From NCBI RefSeq assembly GCF_033568475.1, contig NW_027331842.1:434001-498000 (forward strand): a DNA stretch of 64,000 nucleotides. The letters are read 5' to 3'. Position numbers and translations under genes: made by a program. The notes beneath the pieces are model-generated. The model was not told where the DNA came from and ran no database searches. It worked only from the letters and a program-made list of their open reading frames with translations. This document shows, one piece after another, positions 63,233 through 64,000 of this stretch. The stretch is from Henckelia pumila. Lineage: Eukaryota; Streptophyta; Magnoliopsida; Lamiales; Gesneriaceae. Positions within the stretch are counted from its first letter, which is position 1. Each line of letters opens with the position of its first letter.

Positions 63233-64000
63233 GTAGCCCGTGTCCTAATTGAGTAATTAAAGGATTAATGCTAATTAATTGAATTAGGTATCGGACGGAT
63301 CGGAAGCTCCGAAGGCACGATCGGAAGCTCCGAACAGGATCGGAAGCTCCGATGAGCGATCGGAGGCACCGATGTTATTACGTCAGGCATGACGTGTGGT
63401 TGGATCGGAAGCTCCGATCAGGACCGGAAGCTCCGATCACCCCTATCCGGAGTCAACTAGTGATATTCTGACACGTGGCAGATCAGGATCTTCGGAAGCT
63501 CCGATGACAGGATCGGACGTTCCGATCGAGGTTCGGACGTTCCGATCAAGGATCGGAAGTTCCGATCGTTGTCTATAAATAGAAGGCCGAGACTTCACTT
63601 TCGTTTGCCAATTCCGAGTTCTCCTTTCCTTTCTAGTCCTTTTGGAGCTGTTCTAGTCTTCTTAGGCTTGGTCCGGAGGTCGGAGAGGCGTTCGGTAGTC
63701 GTAGCGGAGTCGTGCCCAAGTTCTGGAGGCATCGACATCAAAGGGCTAACGACGGACGAAGGTATAGCTTTGCTCCCTATAAATATTTAGGAGTATGCAA
63801 TAGCTTAGTTAAGGCTTTTAGAACACTTTAATGATAGTAGTATCATTTGGCAGTGTAGAGCAGACTATAGGCGTGGACCTAGAGTTGGTAGAGCTTTCAC
63901 TGTTTTGAGGTACGAAAGTACTGTTCGAGATATTCTGACTGAGTATGCATGTATTATATGACTGCATGATTTATATGTCATGATATTATGCTGCATTCAT
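63233..64000 (+). mobile_element. probable Gypsy-type LTR, cut off by the window end
   Basis: The sequence starts about TGTAGTAGCCCGTGTCC, contains a palindrome array, a TATA box (TATAAATA, 63574-63581) and a GC-balanced leader-like part, then runs to ATGATTTATATGTCATGA at the end. This order is typical of long plant Gypsy LTRs: upstream control region, TATA, then R-U5. No coding part is visible. It adjoins the copia fragment with no gap, which suggests a nested insertion. Confidence 0.6.
63296..63567. repeat. array of about ten GATCGGAAGCTCCGATC palindromes
   Basis: Copies with cores CGGAAGCTCCG, CGGACGTTCCG, CGGAAGTTCCG and CGGAGGCACCG occur at irregular spacing over 270 bases, just upstream of the LTR TATA box. 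Each is a 13-17 base near-palindrome. The last copy ends about 10 bases before the TATA box. Confidence 0.85.

Overview
This is a 64 kb stretch of plant nuclear DNA. Genes have many short GT-AG introns, intergenic DNA is very AT-rich, and plant-only families are present (GLUTAMINE DUMPER, CONSTANS-like, lumenal FKBP13, PTC52, class III peroxidase). The protein flavour and the repeats look like an asterid, perhaps Lamiales. That placement is an impression only.

Eleven host genes are supported, most with splice junctions that keep phase throughout. In order: an atypical-SDR Rossmann protein (minus, 752-5083); UBA5, the UFM1-activating enzyme (minus, 6468-11127); a GLUTAMINE DUMPER protein (plus, 19844-20383); a CONSTANS-like B-box/CCT factor (plus, 23600-24760); FKBP13 of the thylakoid lumen (minus, 25352-26368); a ubiquitin-RUB/NEDD8 fusion (plus, 28567-30067); a WIN2-like PP2C phosphatase (minus, 31218-34945); an EDR2-C/DUF1336 protein (plus, 48447-49349); a nepenthesin-type aspartic protease (minus, 50687-52964); a peroxidase 46-like enzyme (minus, 53943-55554); PTC52, a Rieske oxygenase (minus, 56386-58591); and a small DnaJ-type cysteine-rich protein (minus, 60935-62423). 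That makes twelve with the last one. They are independent transcription units. The GDU, WIN2-like and PER46-like order recalls Arabidopsis chromosome 4 around At4g31730-At4g31760, from memory.

The rest is repeats. 11.2-19.8 kb is a gene desert with MITEs, Helitron-like copies, a broken hAT transposase tail and microsatellites. 36.8-37.25 kb looks like inserted organelle DNA. 37260-46308 is a young, broken Ty1/copia element with a perfect 5-bp target duplication. 58.9-60.2 kb is a patchwork of copied pieces from neighbouring promoters plus a 97-bp minisatellite. 62.8-64.0 kb holds a copia end abutting a Gypsy-type LTR that runs off the window.

The most unusual thing is inside the copia element: at least 13 loci (15 copies counting both LTRs) of a ~39-bp double palindrome, GTGTTG-n-GTGTTG-n-CAACAC-n-CAACAC, spread fairly evenly every 0.3-0.8 kb through LTRs, pol and the extra 3' region, including inside open reading frames. 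The Gypsy-type LTR at the window end carries a different, clustered palindrome (GATCGGAAGCTCCGATC, about ten copies).
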